DNA of 64,000 nt from the NCBI RefSeq assembly GCF_041146395.1, contig NC_090986.1, forward strand, positions 47,900,001-47,964,000, in the 5' to 3' direction. Shown here piece by piece: positions 34,530 to 47,950 of this stretch (its first letter is position 1; every line of letters starts with the position of its first letter). Source of the DNA: Eulemur rufifrons (taxonomy: Eukaryota; Chordata; Mammalia; Primates; Lemuridae). Made by a program: the position numbers and the translations under genes. Below the pieces are notes generated by a model. That model saw nothing but the letters and a program-made list of their open reading frames with translations. It had not been told where the DNA came from and did not search any database.

Positions 34530-36260
34530 CAGAAAGTATCCAGCCATGTACTATGAAAAAGGAGACATTTATTGAAGAAGATAGGAGATACAAGAAGCAT
34601 TGTACATAGGACAATGACGCCCCAGTCCCCTTCAAAGTAGGTAACTTGTGACCTCACACAGTTCTCCCAGTATCTCTTCCACTGTTCAAAATACTCTGCA
34701 AAATCCTGTGTTGGAATTGCCATCAGCTGCCTCATAGAACTTTTCTGAATTTCATCAATGATCTGAAATCTCTTCCTTTCAAAGGTGATTTTAGTTTTGG
34801 GAAAAGCCAAAAGTCTCAGGGCACCAAACCTGGGATGTAGAGGGGCTGAGTCACCCGGGTAATTTGATGTTTCGACAAAATCTCTGCAGGAGATGTGATG
34901 CAAGGCGGGTGCTTTGTCATAACAAACCTGACAATCACCAGTTGCCCATAACTGCGCATTGCATCTCTCAACCAACGAAGAACATTGAGGTACTAAGAAT
35001 GAAATGTCCGATTTTCTTAATAATAAGTTTGACAGTTGATATCTCTGACATTTCACTTTGACACTTTTATTTTTAGTGTGCAGGTACATCCTCAGTCTTT
35101 CAAACACATGGTTTGGCTTGTGATTATCTTTCGAAAATTTTTTTTCAGAGCAATTTTTGTGAAAACATGGATAAGTAAAAATTTTTTGTTATTTTTGAAT
35201 ATGAGTACTGTCATGCACCATGCATTTCAGTAATGCAGCACAGATAGCTCGAAATATCAACAAAGTGTTTGGGAAGCATGTGGCTAATGAATGCACAATA
35301 CATAGATTGCTGGAGTTCTGTTCTGGTGATTTTATTCTTGAAAATGAGCCACTCACTCTCCAGGCTTCTTTGTTGCTGGCATAAGCAAGCTACTGTTCAG
35401 ATGGCAAAACTTTGTTGATAGTTTACATGCATACTTTGATTAATTGTACTGCTTCTTGGTTGAGATATAATAAATGAAATTTTTGATTTGAAATTGTACA
35501 TTTCATATTTAATGACCTAAATAGTACTTCTTATTAATTGTTTGGCCTGGAGGAGCATGCTTGTGATGGACAACTTCTTCCCAATCAAAAAACACAGTTA
35601 ACATGGTTTTGATCTTGCTGAGACTTTGCTGTGCCTTCCTTCTTCAGGGGTAGAGAAGCAGGTGACTTCCATTGGGACCACTGGACCTTCGTTTCTGGAT
35701 CATAGTCATAGACCCACGATTTATCTCCGGTTATGACCTTCTTGAGGAAATCTGGTTCATTGGTAGCGGTTTGAAGCAAGTCATTAGCAAATGCAGCATG
35801 ATGTTCGTTCTGCTCTGGTAGCAGAAGCTATGGAATGAATTTTGCCATGACACATTTCATGCCAAGATCCTGCGTCAAAATCTTGGACACAGTGGTTTTT
35901 GGAATCCCTAGATCAGCTTGTAGTTCTCACACTGTGAGTTGCTGATCTTTGTTGATTGCAGCCAATACATATTCAACATTCTCAGGTGTTCTGCTTGTTG
36001 CGGGACTTCCAGAACATGGATCACTTTCAACAGATTCTCGACTGTCTTTGAAGCATTTGTGCCACACCTTTATTTGTGCTGCACTCATTACGTCATCCCT
36101 GAAAGCCTTCTGAATCCTTGGAATAGTTTCTGCGGAGTAATGTTCAAGCTTTACAGAAAATTTGATGCAGATTCGTTGCTCTGCTCACTCAGTCATTATG
36201 AATGTGATGGTCACGCAGTACACATGCTCACTCAACGGTGTCTAGCACCCCACTGCCTAG
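34530..36260 (-). pseudogene. mariner transposase pseudogene (MarB)
   Basis: Minus-strand segments in order: N-terminal 'IKFSVKLEHYSAETIPRIQ' and 'AQIKVWHKCFKD', then 'ELQADLGIPKTTVSKIL', 'FLKKVITGDKSWVYDYDPET' with the first catalytic aspartate, 'KSPASLPLKKEGTAKSQQD', 'HHKHAPPGQTINKKYY', then after the insertion 'VLRWLRDA', 'CYDKAPAL' with the second aspartate, and the C-terminal 'DFAEYFEQWKRYWENCVRSQ' and 'YFEGDWGVIVLCTM'. Several stops and frameshifts occur between these blocks, so the gene is dead even without the insertion. The 64-codon ORF at 35585-35779 is the central piece. Confidence 0.88.
34987..35519 (+). mobile_element. mariner MarA copy 3, short deletion derivative nested in MarB
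   Basis: The left end 'ggtactaagaatgaaatgtc' and right end 'catatttaatgacc'-TA are MarA ends. The left half covers the 5' end and N-terminal coding words ('atcaacaaagtgtttgggaa', 'gtggctaatgaatgcac'). It then jumps at about 35353 to the C-terminal part ('ggcttctttgttgctggca'), leaving about 530 bases. The target duplication is TA on the right and has changed to GA on the left. It sits inside the MarB transposase between 'NKKYYL' and 'NVLRWL'. Confidence 0.9.
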
Positions 36261-36387
36261 TACAGTGAAGGCCTCATTGTTCACGCATGCACATTCCAGT
36301 CCACTCCCCTTGGCTGTCGGATTACATCCATGTTGTGCAAACCAGACTCCTTATATTAACAATGGCTGGATAGTCTCCAGATTCGTA

Positions 36388-36594
36388 TTTTGAACCCATC
36401 CTATGTTTCTTGTAAAAACTATTTCTCCTTCAGCTTTAGGTCAAAGATCTTTCATATTCTGAATATTTTTCAGAATACTCTGCCTACAGAAATTAAAATA
36501 GATTGTACTTTAATTGGATAATTATTAACTTATTAAGAAAAATGCTTTCTTAAAAGACTATTTTGAATTAGTATGGATACTTAAGAGTTACATA
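36388..36594. other. unassigned DNA between MarB and L1
   Basis: No recognised feature. Confidence 0.4.
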
Positions 36595-37835
36595 CATTTA
36601 TAGGGTACAAGTGATATTTTGATATAGGCATACAATGTGTATTAATTAGATAAGGGTGATTAGTGTATCCACGATCTCAGGCATTTATCATTTCTTTGTG
36701 TTAGGAACATTACAATTTCACTCTTTTAGTTATTTTAAAGCATACCCTAACTTGTTCATTATAATCACTTTTGTTGTGCTATCAAATATTAGTCATTCTA
36801 CCTATCTAATTATATTCTTGCACCCATTAACCATTCTCATTTTATCTCCCCCTCCCCACTACCCTTCTCAGACTCTGGTAACCATCATTCTACTCTCTGT
36901 CTCCATGAGATCAATTGTTTTAGTTTTTAGCTCCCAAATATGAATGAGAAGATGTGAGCTTTGCCTTTCTGGGCTTGACTTATTTCATTTAACATAATGT
37001 TCTCTAGTTCTGTCCATGCTGTTGCTAATGGCAGGATTTCATTCTTTTTTATGGCTAAATAATGTTCCACTGTGTATATGTACCACAACTTCATTATCCA
37101 TTCATCCATTCATGGACACTTAGGTTGATTCTAAATCTTGGTTATTGTGAATAGTGCTGCAATAAACATGGGAGTACACGTTTTTTTATTTGTTTGTTTG
37201 TTTGTTTGTTTTGCTATACTGAATTTTCTTCTTTGGGGTTATATATCTAGCAGTATGATTGCTGGGTTATACAGTAGTTCTATTTTTAGATTTTTGAAGA
37301 AACTTCATACTATTCTCCATAGTGGTTGCACTAATTTACATTCCCATCAACAGTGTATGAGGGTTCTCCTTTCTTATATCCTCACCAGCATCCATTATTG
37401 CCTGCCTTTTTGATAAAACTATTTTAACTGGGATGAGATGATAACTCATTGTAGTTTTAAATAGAATTATCTGATGACTAATGATGTTGAGCATATTTTC
37501 ATATACCTGTTGGGCATTTGTAGTTTTTCTTTTGATATATGTCTGCTCAGACATTTTTCTTTGCCCACTTTTAATCAGATTATTTTATATTTTCATATTG
37601 AGTTTTTGGATATCCTTATATATTCTGCTTATTAATCCCTTGTCAGATGAGTAGTTTGGAGATATTTTCTCCCATTCTGTGGATTGTCTCTTCACTTTGT
37701 TGATTGTTTCCTTTGTTGTGCAGAAGGTTTTTAGTTTGAAGTGATCCTTTTTTTCCAATTTTGCTTTGGTTGCCTGTGCTTTGGAGGTATTGCTCAAGAA
37801 GTACTTGCCCAGACCAATGTGCTGAAGCATTCCTC
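36595..37835 (-). mobile_element. L1 3' end, antisense, older primate/mammal type
   Basis: Antisense 3' UTR words 'atttatagggtacaagtgat', 'ttagtgtatccacgatctca', then ORF2: 'tggctaaataatgttccact', 'gtgaatagtgctgcaataaa', 'attgctgggttatacagtag', 'ccttgtcagatgagtagttt', 'tggattgtctcttcactttg', 'tttgttgtgcagaaggtttt'. The minus-strand ORF 36927-37109 encodes the C-terminal words 'LWYIYTVEHYLAIKKNEILP' and 'ENIMLNEISQAQKGK'. An expanded (GTTT)n array lies at 37188-37211. The rest of ORF2 is broken by stops. Confidence 0.9.
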
Positions 37836-40511
37836 AGTGTTAAAATGCCTTTTAACATACAGTCCTTTAATTAATGAGTTAACAATTAATAAGTTAAGTT
37901 GTTGCTTTAAAATCTTAACTACATAAAAACAAAGTGTTTATACTGCAGAAAATGAGCTTAAGAAAGCAATATTTCCTCCTGCTAATTGTTGAAATTATCA
38001 TTTTGTAAACCACTAAATGATGCTAGAATGCTTTTACAATGGAGAAAGTCCAGTTCTATGTAAGAAATTGAGAGTCAGTTTTTTTTTTAATTCCAATGTT
38101 TACAAAAAGAGCAAATTATATCAAGTAGAGTTTTCAGGAAAGATGAAAGAAACAACTGAGAAATGATTTAGAGCAAAGTTCATAAAATAATAGCAGAACT
38201 TTTTTCACATTACCACAACTACACCTTCAAAAATTCAAATGATAGGACTCAAAGAAATCTAGAATGACATAGCTAAACAATTTAGAACACAAAATAAAGA
38301 AATTAGTCTGCATAAATTAGTATGGTATGATATTTTTAAATGTATTTCTTTTAAAGAAATTCTGTACTAAGTTAATATGAAACAGAATGTAAAAGATATC
38401 AACATGTAGATATAAAACTGTGTTCATAATCATATTCAGTATCACAAGCCAATTTTATTACATGCTAACACATCAGAAGATAATTTTGTTTTGAAGTTTG
38501 TTTTATGTCAAATCACACTTTGATATTTCTTTGTATAATGAATAAAGGTAAAAACAAATGTCAAAGTGAAAAACAATGTATTTGATACAAGTTTGTGTTA
38601 ATAGTGCAAATTTATCAATAAATATTAAAGTTGAAAAAACACTATAATTTGTTCTTTTTCCAAAACAGAAACAGTAAATCACACAAACACATAATTTGTT
38701 CTGTTATATATTGTAAAGGTTATGTTTATACTACGGGCTGTGAATGAGATTAATGAGTTTTCTCAGCACAGTAAACCTTCTCCACAGAAACAGAAGCTAA
38801 ATTGCAATAAATCACAGGTTTATGTTCACGTATTTATGGGATGGGAAAGATTTAGAGTTCCTCAGTAGAGAAAACCATCCCAAAGTAAGAGAGAAAATTA
38901 TGGCTTAAAGGTAGATAAACTGGGGCAAGCTGAAAATTGTGCATTCAATATACTTTAATAATGTCAGTAATTTATTAAAAGTAATTATCATGGCACCATT
39001 TCATGCTCATACTTCACCAGAAGTGACAAAATACTAGTTCAATATGTTAGTTACCTTCACATTATTATGTATCAAGACCATTAAATTAGAGCTGTGATTT
39101 TTCTACCTTACTGTTAAAACTCAATGCTACTTTTTCTTCCAAAAATCTGTCTGAATTATTACAAATGATGTAGTGCAATATATCCACCATAAAATATCTC
39201 ATATTATCATTTCAGCCAATAACCCAATCTTGTATCACTTCCCAAAGATAAAGGTTTTTTCTTTGGTTTTAGGGAGGGGAAAAACTACTAATTATATTTG
39301 ACCATCTGGTGAGAGTGCAATCTATGAAATGTATTTATATATAAAATAGCTTTGAACCCAAATTTTGTAGACAAGCAGATAGATCTTCAATAAAATTTAA
39401 TATTATTTTTAAGTGAATAGTGTCTCTATCTCTTCAATTGTTTGCATCTTACTGGAAAAATTAACCAAAGCCAAATGTGTAAATATAATTATAGCAGTAT
39501 TGACTCAGACACTAAGATCCTAGTAAATGTTACTGCACCCTTATCTCTAAATGAAAGATTCACTATTGGAAATAGTGCAGTGACCTTTCTACTCAATATC
39601 TTGAAAAGAAAAAAAAAAACAAAAAATTAGAATCTGTTATATTCTGCTTCTGAGAATGTCATTCAATCTGATTCAAGCACAATGTAATGCTAAGAAAAGA
39701 GGAAATCAAGTTGTTTCAAAAAAATCAAGATCATTTCAAGTGAAAGATTGAGAAGTGAAAAGAATTTCCATGAGAAGATTAACGAAATAATTCCAATCCC
39801 TACAAATAACAGTACAGCAATAGAGTTGAACACAATATTGTGAGGTCTGGAATGTCAGGTTTTAGATATTTTAAATGGGCTGTCTCTCTCATCCATCTTC
39901 AGAAACAGATCAGACAAACCATGGAGCCAAACTTATATCTTATATGCTTACAAATGAATAAAAAGTATTTGCTAAGATTACACAGTCTCAATGAATTCTT
40001 CATGCAAAAGGGATTTTTTTGATCAAGGAATGATAAGTTACTCAGATTTGTGAGCAATGCAACTTTTCTAACAGATTTTATTAAGTTTTTTGAGAAATAT
40101 ATGTTCATTAGTGGATAAACAATCGCATTCCTATTTCTAAATTATGTGAAGCCATGCAGTTTAAATGTCTCCAGATAACAGATATTTAAATGTGCACTAG
40201 TGAACAGAAAGCCAGAGCTACACACATCAATAATGGAAAATATTATGCTTAAAGAGGTAAAAAACAATTCATGGGTAGAGATAAAACAAAATTATCTACT
40301 GGGTGGAAATAAGAAAAATTAATATAATATATGGAAAATTTTTATATCTCCCAAAGTGAAAACATTTTTTCTTTAAATAATATGCAATCTCAAAAAGAGC
40401 ATACTTTAATTTGTAGCAATTTCTAAATGAATAGCAAATTGACAAAAGGTAAATTATTTCTGACTGGCGCCTTTACAGATACCATATTGTCATCAAACAT
40501 CTGAGTCCATA
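37836..40511. other. AT-rich unassigned DNA
   Basis: No gene or repeat was recognised in 2.7 kb. This is one of the longer stretches without an identifiable transposon. Confidence 0.45.
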
Positions 40512-40832
40512 GACAGGTTAAGTATCCCTTATTTGAATTGTTTGAGAACAGAAATGTTTTGTATTTCAGATTTTTTCCTATGTTGGATTATTTTCACGTA
40601 CACAATGAAATATCTTGGGGACGGGACCCAAGTGTAAACTTGAAATTTTTTTTTATGTTTAATATATGCCTTACATGTAGCCTGATGATAATTTTATATA
40701 ATATTTTTAAAAATTTTGTACATAAAGCAAAATTTGTGTTAAGTACATCCATGTGGAATTTTTCCACATATGGCACAATGCTCTTGGAGAAGTTTGGATT
40801 TCAGATTTTCAAATTAGGGAAGTTTAACCTGT
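40512..40832 (+). mobile_element. MER2-type (Tigger) DNA transposon
   Basis: The left end 'acaggttaagtatccctta' and right end 'tagggaagtttaacctgta' are inverted repeats. Inside are 'gaaatatcttggggacggga', 'cccaagtgtaaacttgaaat' and 'ttacatgtagcctgatgata', the usual MER2 order. This is a pogo-type non-autonomous element. The ORFs on both strands across it are incidental. Confidence 0.85.
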
Positions 40833-41649
40833 AGCATATAAAACTGTCAATATGTCACTTTTTCATGTACAGTCTATGTTCACATATTTTGACTCTTCTA
40901 GAACTTTCACACTATTTTTAACAATAATTATCTGAGTGAGATAGATGTATTGTTTTTAATTTATTAGAGAAACCAACAAAATAGTTTGTCTTATACTCAG
41001 TGGAATTGTTTCACTTTTATCTTAACATGGAAAACCATAAAAGGGTTAATTGCATTTTTTAGTAGTGTGTTCACACTTGTTCAGTATTTTTATATTGATT
41101 TGGTAGCAATCATATTATTCTAGCAAATTATAAACACCACACTTTTCAGAAATAAGCCAATCAGTATACTTAAAGTTGTACTACATAAGATTATATTCAG
41201 AAGAAAAAGTATATTAGCTTTAGTTTTTTCTTAAAACTTACAGATTTACAGTCAGATTTATGTAGAAACATTTTAAATCTTATTTCCAAGAAAACTATTG
41301 TTAGATAAAAGAAATACATAAATTTATTTATGATCTTTGTGAATGAAATTTCATAAATAAGAATAAAGTTATGCCCAGAGCAAAAGGACTCTTTCCTTCT
41401 GTTTACACATGGCACATAGTTACACTTTACTAGGAATTTGTTCCAGAACACAAAATCAGGAAAATTAAAATATTACTAATGAAGGGTTGGGGACAAGTAA
41501 AGAGTGTTTCACAGGTTCAAGATGCATTCAGATCTGTACAATATCCAAAGTTAGTAAAGTTATAACAAGTTTAGTATACAACAAATAGGCAGATGAACTA
41601 AAGTAAAACATAGCTGATGGCAGAAACATTTATTTTTCATTCACTTTCA
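40833..41649. other. AT-rich unassigned DNA
   Basis: No recognised feature. Confidence 0.4.
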
Positions 41650-43540
41650 AATAAATTCAGATTTTTCAACAACTAAAACTCTAGGAACCAATAATTTTGC
41701 TAGTGAAATCTATCAAACATCAAAGAAAGAAATAAGACCAAACAGGCCCAAATCTAGCTAGAATATAGAGGAAGTGAGAATATGCCCCAACTTGTTTTAT
41801 GAGACCAGCATAACTTTACTACCAAAACACGATGAAGACATTACTAAAACTAATTATAAATATCTATCATAAAGTTTTACTGAGGACTACTTCAGGACAA
41901 GAAAAGGCAAGAAAAATAAAGAGAGGAAAGACAGAAGTGAAAGAAATATAACTGCCTCTATTCATAGACAGGCTCGTTTGTATAGGATTCTAATATAAAA
42001 AGTCCTAAGGGAATCTAAAAAACAACTAAAACTATAAGCAAATCCTGCAAGTTTGTGGAATACAAATTTAATTTTAAAAATTAATTATTTCTACCTATTT
42101 TGAGCAAAACTGGAAAAATATAGTTTAAAATAAATTTACAACAGTGTTAAAAACATAAAACACTTAGGAAAAATTAGGCTATAAATGGGCAAGTCTTCTA
42201 TACTGAAGTCTAAAAAATGTTGCTAAGAAGAATTATGAAAGACCTAAAAAAAAAAAAGAGATATGTAACATTCATGGACTGGAAGGCTCAGTATGGTAAA
42301 AATGTCAACTTCTCCAATTTGGTCTACAACTTTATATCAATTTCAATCATAACCTCAACAAAGATTTTGGGCTTTGTTTTTGTTTTTGTTTTTAATAGCA
42401 CATTACAAGCAGGTCCTAAAATATGCATGGAAATATTAAGGACCTAGTAAATACAAAGAAATGTTAAAGAGGAACACAATTGGAGGAGGTGACTAAAAAA
42501 TTTAATGTAAAGCTAAAGCAAATTCATATAAGGATAACCAAATAAATAAATGAAACAGAGCAGAGAATACAGAAATACACTCAAACATTGATTTTCTACT
42601 TTGGCACCCAAGAAATTCAACAAATGAGGCAAACATATTGTGCTATAAAAACTTAATATATAAACTTCACAACATATTCCGATGAATTTCTTATTAATCA
42701 CAGAACAAAAGGAGTCAGTGTGGTGGTGAAACATAGCCTATATCACCTTTAACAAGTGATCAAAGTTAAAATTAATGCTGGGTATTAAGACAAACTGTCA
42801 TTAGGTGCCTCCTGATAAGCACTAAAAGGCATGATAGAGACAATTATCCTAAGAGAAGTATGTAAAGAATGGAAAAAAAATACCACATATACTCATTATT
42901 AAATTGGAACTAACTAACCACATGTGCATAGAAGTAAGTAAATCTCAACGGAAATCAAACAGGTGGAGGGGGGAGGAGGGGATGCATAAAAACCTACCTA
43001 ACGGGCACAATGAACACCATCTGGGTGATGGGCACACTTTTAATCCTGACATAAGCATTACAAAAGCTATCCATGTAACCAAAAGCATTTGTACCTCATA
43101 ATGCTTTGAAATTTTAAAAAGGCATGATATAATTTCTGTGGCATTCCGGCCAAAAATGCATCGCCTGTATAGAATCATGAGGAAATATCAGACAATCCTG
43201 AGGTACATTGTACAAAATCACTAACCTATAGTCTTCAAAAATATCAACATCAAGAAAGGTAAATAAAGACTTAGCATATGTCCCAAATATAAAGAGTCTA
43301 AGGAGGCAGGGCAACTAAATATAATTCATGCATCCTCCTGGATTGCTTTTTGGAGCAGGATAAAGTAACTATGAAAGGCATTATTTAAGCAATTGATAAA
43401 ATTCAAAAATGCACTGGGATAATGTAATAACGACAATTTTCCAGATTTTTATATTAATAATATACTATGGTAATGTAAGAGAATGTCCTTATTTTGAGGA
43501 AATATACATTGAAATATTTAGAACAATGGAACACAATCTA
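41650..43540 (+). mobile_element. old L1M, sense, ORF2 through 3' UTR, interrupted
   Basis: Sense ORF2 words: 'ctagtgaaatctatcaaaca', 'tgttttatgagaccagcata', 'cttaggaaaaattaggctat', 'ttcatggactggaaggctca', 'ttggtctacaactttatatc'. After 42760, 3' UTR-like words follow ('tgcctcctgataagcac' and, beyond an insertion, 'gtaagagaatgtccttattt'). No long ORF survives. A young L1 3' end is inserted at 42837-43116. Confidence 0.65.
42824..43129 (+). mobile_element. young L1 3' end with exact 13-base target duplication
   Basis: AAAAGGCATGATA occurs at 42824-42836 and again at 43117-43129, enclosing 280 bases with 'gaatggaaaaaaaataccac', 'cacaatgaacaccatctggg' and 'gcatttgtacctcataatgc'. This is the 3' end of a strepsirrhine-type L1 that includes the last few ORF2 codons. 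Its G-rich part is short. The tail is not a pure A run, which suggests some age. Confidence 0.88.
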
Positions 43541-43619
43541 ATTTAAATGGTTGTGAAGAAAATATATGTGTGTATAAAAAAGAAAGAATAATAAAAATGG
43601 AGCAAAGTACAAACAAATT
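43541..43619. other. short A-rich spacer
   Basis: A-rich sequence between the old L1 end and the next L1 insertion; nothing else was recognised. Confidence 0.4.
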
Positions 43620-43855
43620 GTGAATTGCATATGCCTGGGGAATGGACACACTTGAAGTTCTGACTAGGGGGGATGGGGTGGGGGGAGGGGAGGGGTGCAC
43701 ACCTGCATGATGAGTGTGATGTGCACTGTCTAGGGAATGGACACAACTGAAGCTCAGACTCGGGGGGATGGGGAGGCATGGGCAATGTATATATCCTAAT
43801 CTTTTGTACTCTCATAATGAGCTGAAACACAAACAAAAAATAAAAAAAAAAAAAA
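43620..43855 (+). mobile_element. young L1 3' UTR with duplicated unit
   Basis: Two copies of a 3' UTR unit beginning 'ct(g/a)gggaatggacaca' occur at about 43635-43678 and 43730-43773, each followed by a run of G. The element ends with 'cttttgtactctcataatg' and an A-rich tail at 43829-43855. The G-rich strand explains the Pro- and Ser-rich ORFs on the opposite strand (43518-43971), which are not genes. Confidence 0.85.
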
Positions 43856-44725
43856 GATCTGAATAAATTGTTTTCTAAGTAATAATAAAAAAATACATAG
43901 AAATCTCTTGTATGATTTTTGCAAATTTTCTCAAAATTTAATGTAGCAAAATAAAAATCACACACATACAAATAAGTCTAGGAGCAATATGAGATAGAAA
44001 AAGAGTATTTCTTGGAGGGTGACATAAGGCTGGGAGATAATACTGCAGAAAGGTAGACTTCTTAGCTCTGAGAACTAAGATTCCTTTGGTTTTAAAATAC
44101 ACAATTGTTATCCAGATAAAGGAGAGTGGAGGAAAGCCTTGTTGAAAACAGTGAAGAAAAAATAACTCACCATCTGGAGGACAACTGTTTTTGGAGGAAG
44201 GTACACTTGCTTATGAGTTTTATTTAACAGAATGATGTCTACTGGAAGGAAAAAAAGTAAAGAGAATCTCAAAGGTCCAATTATAAAGGATGCTCTTTAA
44301 TGCTGTATATCTCACTCAAAGAACACTGATCAAGAAAGGCCAGTTTTGGTCATTATAAGTGTGACCTAGTAGTTGTATATATAGTTTATATTTTATGTGC
44401 TTGAATTTTCTCATTTTTAAATAAAAAGGCACGATGATGCCCAATTCACAATAAGCACATTGTTTAATTCAAAATTCATTAAATACTATATTAAAAGTGG
44501 TCTTGTACCTGTATATATATAAAACTTATGTCATCTCTTGTCATTAATAGGTACAAATAGCATATATCACTATATTCCATATGACGTGTTTTCAGCACTG
44601 CTAAAAACAAACATTAATTGCTAGAGCAAATTTTCATTTAAAGTTTTTGACATAATATGTAAACTTTGGACATAGCATGTAATGATTAAAACATTTTATC
44701 CTGATTTTTCTTTTGCCTTTTAAGG
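43856..44725. other. unassigned DNA
   Basis: No recognised feature. Confidence 0.4.
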
Positions 44726-46584
<1,859 letters not shown>

Positions 46585-47145
46585 GTAAATCAAATCCCTT
46601 CCCCAAATCCTCCAATGGTATTTTACTGCACTTTGAATAAAGTCTGACCTCCTAACTGAGTTTTACAAGGCCTTGTATGAACTGGTCCTTGACTAAGTAT
46701 CAGGTATCATCTCACAGCTGGCATCTTCTCTGTTTTTCTCACCAAGCTTCTTAAATACTAACCTGCTTTCCTATTTTCCAATAAGTCAAACTCAATACAG
46801 CTTAGCGATATTGTAATTGCTCCCCTCTTCATGAAAGGCTTTATTGCCATATCTTCACATGCATGACTAATTCAGTCTGTTCAGGGCATCTGTCTAAAGT
46901 AATTCACTTCTCCAACCCAGTCCCTATAGTATGATACCCTGTTTTGTTATCTTCACAGAACTTACAAGTAGATGTGCTGTTCATTTTTTTTCACTTGTTA
47001 TTTATAGCCCCCACAAAAAAATAACAATAATATGGCATGGCCCAACGAGCGGGTGCTTGGCTGTTGTGTCACTACTATAACCCAGCATAAAGAACAGTGT
47101 CCGGCTCACAGCAGTCATTTCATAGGGATTTTTAATGAATGAAAG
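46585..47145 (+). mobile_element. L2 LINE 3' end
   Basis: 'aatcctccaatggtatttta', 'gaataaagtctgacctccta', 'acaaggccttgtatgaactg', then 'ttatcttcacagaacttaca', 'cagtgtccggctcacagcag' and the closing 'taatgaatgaaagaatg' follow the L2 3' region from the last ORF codons to the terminal short repeat. Diverged, no ORF. Confidence 0.8.
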
Positions 47146-47854
47146 AATGGGAAACTAATATAAGCTGAGTACATAGTTCTCTGATTCCTTGAATAGTAGA
47201 ATAGCCTAAATCAAGTTATCTGAATGAGTAATTTTCAATGTTCAAAAATAAAAGGATTCTGCATTAGGGTTCATCCAACTGGGCTGGGAAGTTGAGAGAA
47301 TGAATGATTGCAGCTGTTGTGGTCCTCACATCCTCTAAACTGAGGAAATTTTCACAGTTCTGTTTTATCTTTTGAGGTTCTCTGTAGTATTTCTTGAAGA
47401 AAAATGGTTCTACATGTTGAAACAACAACAAGAGAACAGTATTTTAAAAAAACTGATTCACAAGAATGGGTGCAATATCCATCATTTTAAAGCAAGTCTT
47501 CAAAATTTTTTTTTTTTTTTCCCGTCTCAACTAAAATTTAAAAGTCATCAGGTAATGTTGGGTTCAGGGCTAATTCCATGACAAATCCCTGTAGAGAGGT
47601 TATTCTATGTAACTCCTCAAGTGCAGGGCTGTGTGCTTAATGGCGAAACAACTATTTATATATATAAAATTGTAGACCCGTACAAGAAGTTTTGGCTAAA
47701 TGTATGACCTCCCATCTCCGTTGGAAACTCAGATGAGAAAGTACAAGCTGGTAGGGTCAACTTCTGTTTTCATAGTCAGATATACTATGACTGAGGCCCA
47801 GATTTCTTCTTCACACCAAGATATTAGTTAATATTTTAGTTTTCAGGCCACCAG
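47146..47854. other. unassigned DNA
   Basis: No recognised feature. A T-run lies at 47507-47520. Confidence 0.4.
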
Positions 47855-47950
47855 GTGATGGATAATCTTTAAGAAGTGTCATTTTATTTAATCCTCACAA
47901 TAATATTGTAAAGTAGATGCTATTATTATTCCCATTTTAGATTTAATCCA
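47855..47950 (-). repeat. MIR SINE fragment, antisense
   Basis: 'tttatttaatcctcacaata' and 'tgctattattattcccattt' followed by 'tagattta' are the antisense centre of MIR. Confidence 0.65.

Larger units (their letters stand above)
34517..36387 (-). mobile_element. mariner transposon MarB, minus strand, interrupted by MarA copy 3
   Basis: The plus-strand left end is TA-'caaggtctgtccagaaagta'. The right end 'caatggctggatagtctcc ... cgta' is its inverted form, and TA flanks both ends. Disregarding the inserted MarA copy (about 533 bases), the element is about 1.34 kb, close to a full-length mariner. Coding sense is minus. This family differs from MarA in its ends and protein and resembles the DD34D mariners common in mammalian and insect genomes. 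Confidence 0.9.

Noticed and set aside
34517..36387. MarB as a domesticated functional transposase
   Set aside because: Stops occur before and after the first catalytic aspartate block, the third aspartate block is frame-disrupted, and the element is interrupted by MarA.
40538..40834. 98-codon ORF and its antisense partner
   Set aside because: Both fall inside the MER2 transposon and carry no transposase motif.
43518..43971. 142-codon minus-strand ORF rich in Phe, Tyr, Pro and Ser
   Set aside because: It reads the reverse of an L1 3' UTR G-run and its A-rich tail; composition follows from the repeat.
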